A program made the position numbers and the translations under genes. A model generated the notes under the pieces. That model had not been told where the DNA came from and did not search any database. It was given only the letters and a program-made list of their open reading frames with translations. Below are positions 54,552 to 62,241 of a DNA stretch of 64,000 nt, one piece after another. The stretch comes from Blautia coccoides. Lineage in GTDB: Bacteria > Bacillota > Clostridia > Lachnospirales > Lachnospiraceae. The stretch lies in assembly GCF_034355335.1 (NCBI RefSeq), contig NZ_CP136422.1, forward strand, positions 4,996,501 to 5,060,500, in the 5' to 3' direction. Positions within the stretch are counted from its first letter, which is position 1. Each line of letters opens with the position of its first letter.

Positions 54552-54983
54552 CTATATCCTGCACAAAAGCTTTTGGCAGGGATAATCAAAAACAACCAGT
54601 TCTTCACCCTCTGTAAATCCACAGGAAGCGTAACACTTTCTCGCCGCAATTCCCTTTGGGTCCCCCTCCCGAAATGTGATCACATGGATATCTTCACCCT
54701 TTTCAAACCTGGATTTCATTGTGCGGATAAGGTTTTTTGCAATGTTTCTCTTCCTGTATTGGGGATGTACCGCCAAAAGAGTAAGCTCCTTTTCCTCATG
54801 TGAGAACAGCAGAAGCCCCGCTGCCGTACCCTCCTCCTCATCCAGAAGCGCCTCCTTATTTTGTGCTGCTCTGTGCAGGGCCTCTGTAAACTCCTGCTCT
54901 TTATAGCCGGCAAAATCCTCCTTCACAAGCTCCATCAAAGCCAGGCAGTCTGCCGTATCCTCTAACTCAACATAACGAATCAT
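54552..54983 (-). CDS. GNAT family acetyltransferase
   Basis: A 143-residue GNAT protein. Motif A is LTLLAVHPQYRKRNIAKNLI (acetyl-CoA binding R/K-x-x-G-like, with N for G), followed by ARKCYASCGFTEGEE, the usual C-terminal GNAT strand. The substrate is unknown. Start after GGAGAG. Confidence 0.85.
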   Translation of the reverse strand: MIRYVELEDTADCLALMELVKEDFAGYKEQEFTEALHRAAQNKEALLDEEEGTAAGLLLFSHEEKELTLLAVHPQYRKRNIAKNLIRTMKSRFEKGEDIHVITFREGDPKGIAARKCYASCGFTEGEELVVFDYPCQKLLCRI

Positions 54984-55055
54984 TTACGCTCTCCCTTCTC
55001 TTTTGCCGTTTATAACATACCGGAATTCCTGCCCTTTGCACAATGCCGGGATCTG

Positions 55056-55067
55056 CTGAATGGTTAC
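55056..55067 (-). repeat. Possible single end of the dispersed repeat family, copy E
   Basis: The minus strand reads GTAACCATTCAG, 11 of 12 bases like the ends of copies A and B, in the 170-bp gap between the acetyltransferase and DUF3795 genes. No second end was found, so this may be a remnant or chance. Confidence 0.35.
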
Positions 55068-55153
55068 ACTTCTCCTATTCTACCAAATTCCCTGAAAAAT
55101 GCCAATAGTCTGCTGCTTCTTTCTATCTCCGGCCGGCCTGTCTCTGTAACTTC

Positions 55154-55738
55154 TCACTTCTTTTTGGCCGGTTTTTTCTTTAATTTCAATTCTATTCCCC
55201 GCTCAGCGGCTGCAGCCCGAAAAAGCTCTGATGCGAAGGCAGCTCTCTCTTTTTCTGACAGTTCCTCTGTTGCTTTCCCTGATTCTTTCCTCATCTTTTT
55301 CTGTTCTGCGATCTGCCTCATAACATTTCTGATATCCTCCAGCTCCAAAAGATTCACTGCCACACAGTAGAAATTTTTCTTTCTCCCGTCATTGTAGTGC
55401 TCCAGAAGATATCTCAAAATCTCCGCTTTCTCTGCCTGTTCTCTCACATAGGCTGCACTTCCCGCCTCTTGTGCCTTGAGCATATCTTTTTTTCTATTGC
55501 GGTGTGTAATAAAACTGTCGTATTCGTCCACTCCCTCATATCTGCTGCAGGGATAGTCCCCGCATTGAAAACAGTATTCCACCCTGTCACGCTCTAAGCT
55601 GCATCTGGCAATGGCACAGGACTGATTCCCCTCGCCGCCTCCGCACCCGGGACAGTACCCGCCTATCTGCATGGGACACAACCCGCAGTTCAGCCCGCAG
55701 AGCGAAAACAGCCTGTCCTCTCTTTCAAATCCCTTCAT
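55154..55738 (-). CDS. DUF3795 cysteine-rich protein
   Basis: A 194-residue protein. The N-terminal half is rich in Cys (CGLNCGLCPMQIGGYCPGCGGG, then CSLERDRVEYCFQCGDYPC), consistent with a metal or iron-sulfur site, as in DUF3795. The C-terminus is Lys-rich (ELKLKKKPAKKK). The function is unknown. It lies downstream of the ABC permease gene on the same strand, 22 bp away. Confidence 0.82.
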   Translation of the reverse strand: MKGFEREDRLFSLCGLNCGLCPMQIGGYCPGCGGGEGNQSCAIARCSLERDRVEYCFQCGDYPCSRYEGVDEYDSFITHRNRKKDMLKAQEAGSAAYVREQAEKAEILRYLLEHYNDGRKKNFYCVAVNLLELEDIRNVMRQIAEQKKMRKESGKATEELSEKERAAFASELFRAAAAERGIELKLKKKPAKKK

Positions 55739-55759
55739 CTTGTCCTCCCTTTTCTGCGC

Positions 55760-56488
55760 CTAAAATCCCTTTTTCTTCAATCCCATGATTTTTACTGCTG
55801 TCCAAATCATACCAGATATCAGAAGAATAATTAACGCTGTACTGCATTTATCTGCAGAAAAATAGGTCTCACCCGCGAATAAAGCCGTCACATCTGATAT
55901 TGGAGGAATCACCCATAAAATAACAGCCAGTACAGGAATCATTTCCAGTATGGCTGCCTTTGTCACTGCTGTCACTGCCAGCAGGAAAGTAAATATGACC
56001 GCTGTCTTTCTACTCCTGTTTATCCTGGGATGTGAAATTTCTCCCAGAGAGCTGCCTGAAAATCCACTCAAAGACATGATGAAGAACCCCCAGAGCAGGT
56101 CAGCAATACGAAGCGGCCTATCAAAAAGCTGCCCCTGGCTGCAGAGATCCATTATGACCGGAAAGAGAATTCCAATCAAACTGACCATCATTCCCATCAG
56201 GAACAGAAATACTGTATGGCTGATGTAATATTTCACTGCGCTTTGCATCCTCAGTATCAGGATCTGTTCAGATACGGCGTTTTCCATATCACAGGCAGTG
56301 GCTCCGATCCACACCATCACCAGAAATATAAAAACGCTGGACACCGTCAGGCTATCGATCACACCCACCGGCTTGGAAGAATAAATACTGTACAATAAAA
56401 CCAACAGGACAGCCAACGGCATCACTAACCTGCTTGTGCTGAAATACTGCTGTATCTGATATCTCACTGATCCGTTAAACTCCCGCAT
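55760..56488 (-). CDS. ABC transporter membrane subunit
   Basis: A 242-residue membrane protein with six hydrophobic segments. It overlaps the ATPase gene by 14 bp and starts at ATG after GGGATGAG. It resembles ABC-2 type permeases of small exporters. It forms one operon with the ECF sigma factor, anti-sigma fusion and ATPase. The substrate is unknown. A role in exporting an envelope-active compound or peptide is inferred from the sigma-factor context. Confidence 0.75.
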   Translation of the reverse strand: MREFNGSVRYQIQQYFSTSRLVMPLAVLLVLLYSIYSSKPVGVIDSLTVSSVFIFLVMVWIGATACDMENAVSEQILILRMQSAVKYYISHTVFLFLMGMMVSLIGILFPVIMDLCSQGQLFDRPLRIADLLWGFFIMSLSGFSGSSLGEISHPRINRSRKTAVIFTFLLAVTAVTKAAILEMIPVLAVILWVIPPISDVTALFAGETYFSADKCSTALIILLISGMIWTAVKIMGLKKKGF

Positions 56489-57299
56489 CACTCATCCCCC
56501 TTAATTTCCACCCATGCCGGATCATCTCCAGTATCATCCGGCTGCTCTCATTTTCCTGAATCCTTGCCCTGCAGCCTTCTCCCATGGGCTGAATACATGC
56601 CCGGTATTGTTCCGGCAGAGAAGCATTTTCCTGTTTTTCAAACCACAGGATGTATTCTTTGCTGTAAAGCTCTGTAGTTATGTCAACTTGTTTCACTTGT
56701 CCATCTCCCACTGCCATTACTGTGTCTGAAATGCTCTTGATCAGATATTTTTCATGGCAGGACATGAGAAGTGTCACTTTTTCTTTTCTCAGTTCATTCA
56801 TTTTTTCTATAAAAACCATCTGGGAGTCCATATCCTGTCCAGACAGCGGCTCGTCCAGCAGCAGAACTTGTGGTGTCCTCAGCAGAGCCTGTATTACGCC
56901 GATTTTCTGAAGGGTGCCTTTTGACAAATCCTTCATAGGTATATTGACCATGTCTGCAAGGAAAAAATCCGAGAACAGTTTTTCACATCTTTTTGCCAGG
57001 ATTTTGGGCGGAATCCCATCCATCTGACCCATTCGTTTCAGATACTGCCATGGAGTGAGATTCATTTTCGGAAAACGTTCCGGCACATAATGGAACAGCA
57101 GTTTATCTCTGTAAACCACCTTCCCGCTGGAAGGCTTAACCAGCCCGGAGATTATTTTTAGCAGGGTACTCTTACCGCTCCCGTTATGTCCTGTAAACAC
57201 CATGGACTGCCCTTCATATATAGACAGGCCAACCTGATCCAGTATTAATTTATGATTATACTCCTTTGTAATCTTTTCTAATTTTATGATCTCTTTCAT
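56475..57299 (-). CDS. ABC transporter ATP-binding protein
   Basis: A 274-residue ATPase with GHNGSGKSTLL (Walker A), LSKGTLQK (signature loop; consensus LSGGQ, so weakly conserved) and VLLLDEPLSG (Walker B), followed by SCHEKYL (H-loop). Start at ATG with GAGAGG; a GTG two codons earlier is possible. It pairs with the permease next to it. Confidence 0.9.
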   Translation of the reverse strand: MKEIIKLEKITKEYNHKLILDQVGLSIYEGQSMVFTGHNGSGKSTLLKIISGLVKPSSGKVVYRDKLLFHYVPERFPKMNLTPWQYLKRMGQMDGIPPKILAKRCEKLFSDFFLADMVNIPMKDLSKGTLQKIGVIQALLRTPQVLLLDEPLSGQDMDSQMVFIEKMNELRKEKVTLLMSCHEKYLIKSISDTVMAVGDGQVKQVDITTELYSKEYILWFEKQENASLPEQYRACIQPMGEGCRARIQENESSRMILEMIRHGWKLRGMSDAGV

Positions 57300-57308
57300 C
57301 TGCACCTC

Positions 57309-57977
57309 TCAATGTGTGACCATGACTTTTCCCTTAATGTCACGTTTCTTTACGATATGCTCTTTGTCATCTGCCGCTTTCAGATTATCCTCCAGTACAA
57401 AATATTCATCACTGCCCAGTTCTGTCTGTTCCACAAAAAAGCTCTCCGGGTATGTCCCGCATTCCTCGTATAAACTGCCGTCTATGTACACCTTTCCCCG
57501 CTTTACTTCCACACACTCTCCCGGCAGCCCTGCCACTCTGGTGATATAATAAATGCCGTCTCTCTCATATACAAGTATATCTCTGCGGCGGGGAACCTCC
57601 GCCTTATATGCCCACTTATTCAGTATGTAGTGCTCCTGATCCCTGATCGTAGGAGCCATACAATCACCTGACACAACAGCTCTCTGGAACATGCTTGAAG
57701 CAGTCACAAAAATGAGCACACATAAGAAAATAACAAGACAAACAGCTCCTATGCGCCTGTGATGGATCCGCTTTGCTATTTTCCGGTAACGCACCCTCTC
57801 ATCTGCCTGCTCCCCGCACTTGGTGTCCTCCGCCTTCATATCCTCATAATATTTCCTGCACTCCGCGCATTCCCTCAAATGCATGGAGATCCATTCCTCT
57901 GTTTCCTGACTCAAAGCCCCGTCTTCATAGAGCGGCAGCAGATCCCTCACTGCAGGACAGAAACCTTTCTCACTCAT
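57309..57977 (-). CDS. Anti-sigma factor fused to a degenerate signal peptidase I domain
   Basis: A 222-residue protein. An N-terminal zinc-finger anti-sigma domain has HLRECAEC (His33, Cys37, Cys40). A transmembrane helix (about 75-97) is followed by an S26 signal peptidase fold. The S26 nucleophile motif is SGDCMAPT with Cys106 for Ser. The catalytic Lys position in PKRGDI-type box D is Arg130 (PRRRDI). Box E (LGDNR) reads LEDNL. It may therefore be a non-catalytic or altered sensor. The start overlaps the sigma factor stop by 8 bp. It likely binds the sigma factor and senses an extracellular signal. Confidence 0.88.
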   Translation of the reverse strand: MSEKGFCPAVRDLLPLYEDGALSQETEEWISMHLRECAECRKYYEDMKAEDTKCGEQADERVRYRKIAKRIHHRRIGAVCLVIFLCVLIFVTASSMFQRAVVSGDCMAPTIRDQEHYILNKWAYKAEVPRRRDILVYERDGIYYITRVAGLPGECVEVKRGKVYIDGSLYEECGTYPESFFVEQTELGSDEYFVLEDNLKAADDKEHIVKKRDIKGKVMVTH

Positions 57978-58476
57978 TCTTATATTCCTCCATTCTCCCC
58001 CGAATCATGTTTTTCCCACGGTGATAAATCACCTTAGCTGAGTTTTCTTTTATCCCCATTATCTCTGCTATCTCATGAAACGACATATCCAAAAAAAGTC
58101 GGTAGATCAGCACATCTCTGTACTTTTCCTTCAATTTCATGATTTCCTGTACAATGCGCAGGAACATGTCCTTCTGTTCCGCTTTCTCCTCCATGGTGAT
58201 AAATTCCCCATCCCTTAAAAATTCAAATTCTATTTTTTCAAACTCTACTGTGATGGGATTCTTTTTGTAATGCCTGCGGCAGACATTTTTTGCAATGCCA
58301 CAGATCCACGTGAGTATGCTGGAATCTCCTTTATATTTTGGAAGAGAGAGATAGACTTGAAAAAAAGTCTCCTGGGTCAGCTCATCTGCAAGATCCGGAT
58401 TGGAATTAGTGAGCTTCAGCATAAAGTGATAGACGTACTGGCTGTATTTTTCATATAGTTCCTGAAATTCCTGCAT
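57970..58476 (-). CDS. ECF RNA polymerase sigma factor
   Basis: A 168-residue sigma-70 family protein. Region 2 includes DLADELTQETFFQVY and WICGIAKNVCRRHY. Region 4 includes LKEKYRDVLIYRLFLDMSFHEIAEIMGIKENSAKVIYHRG. It should direct RNA polymerase to its own promoter and the transporter genes, under control of the adjacent anti-sigma protein. Start after GAGGGGAG. Confidence 0.93.
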   Translation of the reverse strand: MQEFQELYEKYSQYVYHFMLKLTNSNPDLADELTQETFFQVYLSLPKYKGDSSILTWICGIAKNVCRRHYKKNPITVEFEKIEFEFLRDGEFITMEEKAEQKDMFLRIVQEIMKLKEKYRDVLIYRLFLDMSFHEIAEIMGIKENSAKVIYHRGKNMIRGRMEEYKNE

Positions 58477-58498
58477 TTTCTCACTCCCCTCTATAAAT

Positions 58499-58526
58499 TA
58501 GTACCTGTACTTATAAAATAGTTACA
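58499..58526 (-). promoter_or_regulatory. Candidate ECF autoregulatory promoter
   Basis: TGTAAC at 58526-58521, a 16-bp spacer and GTACTA. The AAC-type -35 is common for ECF factors, and the location upstream of the sigma gene fits positive autoregulation. There is no experimental support from sequence. Confidence 0.4.
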
Positions 58527-58563
58527 GACGTTTTCTTTGTTCTTAAAAATCCATATATAAAAA

Positions 58564-58601
58564 GCAGGTTTTGCCAATTCAGTATGAATCGCAGAACCTG
58601 C
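58564..58601 (-). terminator. Terminator after the XRE gene
   Basis: GCAGGTTCTGC pairs with GCAAAACCTGC (one G-T pair) and is followed by T residues on the minus strand. Confidence 0.75.
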
Positions 58602-58622
58602 CTGTTAAAATGGAGCTGTCTG

Positions 58623-59114
58623 TTACTTATATGCCTCTGAGTCATGCCTGTTTCTATGACGCAGACAAACTATAATGGCGCCGGCTGTGGCTGCTGCCAG
58701 TACAATGAACGGCAGCGTAAAGCCCGGAAAGATATTCCACAGAAAGTTATTCTCAAAGGAAATGCTCCTGAGAAGTACGATCAAGGCAGCCGCTATGAGA
58801 TAAATGCCGACACAGCTCCAGATACAGAATTGTTTTTCTCTTCTTTTCCTGTTCTCCGCTGCAAGTTCCTGCTGCTGCTTTTCCAGCATCTCTGTCTTTA
58901 TGGATAACTGATCCAATTCTGATGGCTTCAGCAGATGGTCAGTGCTTACCTGAAAGATTTCGCTGAGAGCCACAAGTTTTTCCAATTCCGGTACAGACTG
59001 ACCCGACTCCCATTTTGAAACCGACTGTCTGGAGACATTGAGCTTTTCTGCCAGCTCCTCCTGAGTAAAACCATTTGCCTTTCTTAACTGCAGTATTTTT
59101 TCTGATACATCCAT
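58623..59114 (-). CDS. XRE-type regulator with membrane anchor
   Basis: A 163-residue protein with an N-terminal helix-turn-helix (residues 6-60, [20 protein letters not shown] with SVSKWESG), a short coiled coil (70-92, Gln/Glu-rich) and two transmembrane helices (about 96-115 and 130-150). The membrane-tethered XRE architecture is common in Clostridia. The signal and targets are unknown. It is divergent from nothing nearby; the ECF operon lies downstream. Confidence 0.88.
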   Translation of the reverse strand: MDVSEKILQLRKANGFTQEELAEKLNVSRQSVSKWESGQSVPELEKLVALSEIFQVSTDHLLKPSELDQLSIKTEMLEKQQQELAAENRKRREKQFCIWSCVGIYLIAAALIVLLRSISFENNFLWNIFPGFTLPFIVLAAATAGAIIVCLRHRNRHDSEAYK

Positions 59115-59223
59115 TTTGTGTTACCTCCTTTTCTTTCCCCAACTATACCAAACAGGACGGTTGCACTCCAGCAACCCTGCTGTATAATCAGGCAGCCGGC
59201 AGGTGCATTTAGGGGAAATCCCT

Positions 59224-59670
59224 CTACTTCAGCTTGGGAAGTATCTCATTCAGCACTTGTGCCGCTTTGTTCAGCTTCTGCAGCTCCTCCTCTGTGAGCT
59301 GCTCCTCCAGCATATGTATAAAGACCCTGTTTTTAAGATAATACTCATCCAGATATGCAGATGCCTTCGGCGTAAGCCTGATCCAGACAGATCTTCTGTC
59401 CTGCTCATTTCCCACCCGCTCTACAAACTGATGTTCACTGAGCTTATCGATCAGTTTGGTCACCTGCTGCTTTGGAACCTTAAGTTCCTGTGCCAGCTTT
59501 GTCATAGTAATAGCCCCGCACATCTTCACAGTCTCCAGACAATAGTAGGTCTCCAGGCTCATCTCCCGGTTCAGCGTATCTTTAAAAGGCTTGATCAGTT
59601 TTGAGTGCCAGTTAGGCATTACAAGCAGTAAATTCTGTACAAATTGTTCCGATATTTTTTCAGTCTTCAT
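59224..59670 (-). CDS. MarR family transcriptional regulator
   Basis: A 148-residue winged-helix regulator: YYCLETVKMCGAITMTKLAQ, VPKQQVTKLIDKLSEHQFVER and the wing with DRRSVWIRLTPKA. The gene is divergent from the FUSC-type exporter and a perfect palindrome lies between. It probably represses exporter expression until a ligand, possibly an aromatic acid, binds. Confidence 0.92.
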   Translation of the reverse strand: MKTEKISEQFVQNLLLVMPNWHSKLIKPFKDTLNREMSLETYYCLETVKMCGAITMTKLAQELKVPKQQVTKLIDKLSEHQFVERVGNEQDRRSVWIRLTPKASAYLDEYYLKNRVFIHMLEEQLTEEELQKLNKAAQVLNEILPKLK

Positions 59671-59683
59671 CCTTCTTCCCCCG

Positions 59684-59712
59684 TTGACAAATATATTGAA
59701 AGGTGTTATTTT
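59684..59712 (+). promoter_or_regulatory. Candidate promoter of the FUSC exporter
   Basis: TTGACA at 59684-59689 with TATTTT at 59707-59712, spacer 17 bp. The palindrome is 16 bp downstream. Confidence 0.55.
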
Positions 59713-59728
59713 AATAAATTAGTAAATA

Positions 59729-59747
59729 AAATATGACTATCATATTT
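59729..59747. promoter_or_regulatory. MarR-type operator
   Basis: AAATATGA-CTA-TCATATTT is a perfect inverted repeat with 8-bp arms, in the 184-bp region between the divergent MarR and FUSC genes. Its size and AT-rich character fit a MarR dimer. Confidence 0.8.
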
Positions 59748-59854
59748 GCTTTACAGTCTTGAAGCTATTATATAACAGATATATTTTTAGTCAAGCCAAT
59801 CTGTTCATTTGAACCGCTTTGTTAAAAGAATCAAAAAAGGAGATGCAGATATCT

Positions 59855-61600
59855 ATGCAAAAAAGCAAGTGGAACATACCGGATGTGATAAAAGATAACT
59901 TCCGTTTCAGCACACTGAGTTTTATTTTTATCATTTTCTACGTAAATATCTTTCAAATCATTTTTGGCCCTGAAAACTCCATTGTCGGCGTCATCTTTAC
60001 CATCATGATGTCAGCCTCCATGGTACGGGACCTGACTGCTACGCCCTTTCGCCATCTTATGGTTCAGACGCTGGTACTTGTGTGGATGGCACTTGCCGCA
60101 TACTGGGTCAGTACATTACCCGCTCCCCTGTCCTTTGTCATTAATTTTATCACATTATTGCTGATTTTGTATGCCTATACATATGAATATTCCAATCATA
60201 TATATTTTCCTTATATTTTATCCTATTTATTCCTGGTATTTATTTCTCCTGTAAATGCCCAGCAGCTCCCCAAAAGAATGCTCGGCATGGCAGTAGGCGC
60301 TGTGTCCATTATGCTGTACCAGTGGATCATGGGGAGAAAACGAGTTGTGGAGACTGCCAGGGATGTGCTGACAGAAATGCTGGATGATATTTGCCTTCTC
60401 ATTTCATACCGGCTTGGAAAGACAGAAGAAAAACCGGACCTGACAGATATACGCCGCAAGCTCTGCCGCCTGGGGAGAACGGTATATGAGCGGAGAAAAA
60501 AGGTGCTGTGTATCTCCGATGCCAGCTTCTCCATGGTAGCCGCAGGACGCGGACTGGAACATCTGCTGATCCTTGTCCATGAACTGCCGGAACAACTGTC
60601 CCACCATGATACTGCCCTTCTTCTGTATACTTTGGACCGGCTTGCATCCTTCCGCGCCTTTCTCCAGAGGGAGACAAAAGAACTTCCGCCTCTCTCCTCT
60701 TCTGATCTTCCTGACGAAAAGCATGGTAAGACAGCTCATCTGTTTTACAACACTCTGCTGTATACACAGGACAGACTTCTGCACATGTCTGACCCTCAAA
60801 ATAAAACACATTACAGGAAAACCGCTCTCTCCTTAAAGGTACGCCTTCAGGCAGCTCTTGATCTAAGCCCTGTGAGAGCTGTCTATGCCTTACGAACGGC
60901 GTTGCTCCTGTCCTGTGCTACCCTGCTGGTCCAATACCTCGGTCTTCCTCATGGCAAATGGCTGCTGTTCACCCTGGCCTCTGTCTCCCTGCCCTACGCA
61001 GACGATGTACCCGCCAAGATGAAAAAACGTATTCTCGCAACTATAACCGGTGGTATATTATCTGTAGTGATCTACTCTCTGGTTCCGTCCCCCACAGGCC
61101 GTACAGCCGCCATGATGCTTTCCGGATATCTGTCGTTTTATTTTACAGATTACAGGGAAACCTTTGCCTGTTCAACCATAGGCGCACTTGGAGGCGCTGT
61201 CTTTATGGGCAGTTTTGGTTTTCAGGCAGTAGGCGGCATGTTCCTGGTCAGACTTGGCTATATTTTTGTGGGCGCCGCTGCGGGATACATAGCAAACTGC
61301 ATTCTTTTTCCTTACAACCGCGCCAAAGCAACAAGACAGCTCTGGAAAAAATACAAATCCGTCACAGAGCTTCTTGACAAAATTTGTCTCTCTGATTCCA
61401 TGGATTCCCAGTTGTATTACCATCTGGTCATCCAGGCATACCTGTTGGAAGAAAAGCTGTCCCAAAACGCGGATCTGGAACAATGGGAAGAATTTCCCGG
61501 GCTTTTGATCACGTATCAGGAAAAGATACGCAAAGCCCACAGAAAGCTGATCGCGGGACGGGCCAATGCCCCTGTATTTGAAGGCGGACACCTGAGTTAG
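59855..61600 (+). CDS. FUSC family / aromatic acid exporter-like membrane protein
   Basis: A 581-residue protein from the ATG that gives MQKSKWNIPD; a TTG 12 codons upstream and another ATG lie too near the AAGGAG site. Two membrane bundles (about residues 20-150 and 345-475) enclose a soluble linker, the FUSC/ArAE layout (fusaric acid resistance, aromatic carboxylate efflux). The C-terminal part is helical. Regulation by the divergent MarR gene fits a compound-inducible efflux pump. Confidence 0.85.
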   Translation: MQKSKWNIPDVIKDNFRFSTLSFIFIIFYVNIFQIIFGPENSIVGVIFTIMMSASMVRDLTATPFRHLMVQTLVLVWMALAAYWVSTLPAPLSFVINFITLLLILYAYTYEYSNHIYFPYILSYLFLVFISPVNAQQLPKRMLGMAVGAVSIMLYQWIMGRKRVVETARDVLTEMLDDICLLISYRLGKTEEKPDLTDIRRKLCRLGRTVYERRKKVLCISDASFSMVAAGRGLEHLLILVHELPEQLSHHDTALLLYTLDRLASFRAFLQRETKELPPLSSSDLPDEKHGKTAHLFYNTLLYTQDRLLHMSDPQNKTHYRKTALSLKVRLQAALDLSPVRAVYALRTALLLSCATLLVQYLGLPHGKWLLFTLASVSLPYADDVPAKMKKRILATITGGILSVVIYSLVPSPTGRTAAMMLSGYLSFYFTDYRETFACSTIGALGGAVFMGSFGFQAVGGMFLVRLGYIFVGAAAGYIANCILFPYNRAKATRQLWKKYKSVTELLDKICLSDSMDSQLYYHLVIQAYLLEEKLSQNADLEQWEEFPGLLITYQEKIRKAHRKLIAGRANAPVFEGGHLS

Positions 61601-61642
61601 TGCTGCCTTTTCCCTCTGTTTCCCGGCTTTGGAAATAAAAAT

Positions 61643-61692
61643 GCCGCAGTAGTATATGGCTCAATATAAAATTTGCCATATACTGCTGCGGC
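61643..61692. terminator. Terminator between FUSC and GNAT genes
   Basis: GCCGCAGTAGTATATGGC pairs with GCCATATACTGCTGCGGC (one mismatch). A T-rich tail on the minus strand (AT-rich ATTTTTATTT) makes it mainly the terminator of the GNAT gene. Confidence 0.85.
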
Positions 61693-61703
61693 TGTCTATC
61701 CGA

Positions 61704-62147
61704 TTATTTTTTGTATTTCATATACAGGATCGGAAAGGCATTGCCCTGTTCATCTGTTTCCGTTCTTCTGTAAACTTCAAATCCCATGTGCTCGTAAAAT
61801 CCTTTTGCCTGTGGATTCTGCTCATTTACACAGACCTCTTTGATTCCACAGTTTTCTAAAAGATATTCCACGATCTGTTTTCCTGTTCCCTGCCCTCTGA
61901 AATCAGGGTGGATAAATAACATCTCCAGTTTTTCCCCGTCAACTCCGGCAAACCCAATCACCACGCCTCTCTGCTCTGCGGTAATAAGTGTAGGAATATT
62001 TTTGACAGCATCCGGAACATATTCCGCAATCTTCTCAATATCCCTCTCTGTCAGAAATGTGTGGGTCGCAAGGACAGACGCGTGCCATATATCCACCAGT
62101 TCTTTTATTAACTGTGGATCACGTAAACTGTGTTTTTTTATTTCCAT
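61704..62147 (-). CDS. GNAT family acetyltransferase
   Basis: A 147-residue protein. Motif A is IHPDFRGQGTGKQIVEYLL, including the R-G-Q-G-T-G acetyl-CoA pyrophosphate loop, and NEQNPQAKGFYEHMGFEVY near the end is typical of YjaB/PhnO-like GNATs. It is convergent with the FUSC gene. The substrate is unknown. Confidence 0.9.
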   Translation of the reverse strand: MEIKKHSLRDPQLIKELVDIWHASVLATHTFLTERDIEKIAEYVPDAVKNIPTLITAEQRGVVIGFAGVDGEKLEMLFIHPDFRGQGTGKQIVEYLLENCGIKEVCVNEQNPQAKGFYEHMGFEVYRRTETDEQGNAFPILYMKYKK

Positions 62148-62241
62148 AGCTTTCTCCCGATCTTTTCTTTGTTTGTTCTGTTTTTCTGCTGCTGAGTCTA
62201 AGGATATAAGGATAGTAACAGATCTTCACTATACCCATCTG

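Noticed and set aside
56475..56488. Frameshift between the ABC ATPase and permease genes
   Set aside because: The 14-bp overlap is a normal coupled start, both proteins have complete expected ends.
58515..58526. Another copy of the GTAACTATT-type repeat end
   Set aside because: Only the first nine bases match and no second end follows. The position fits an ECF promoter better.
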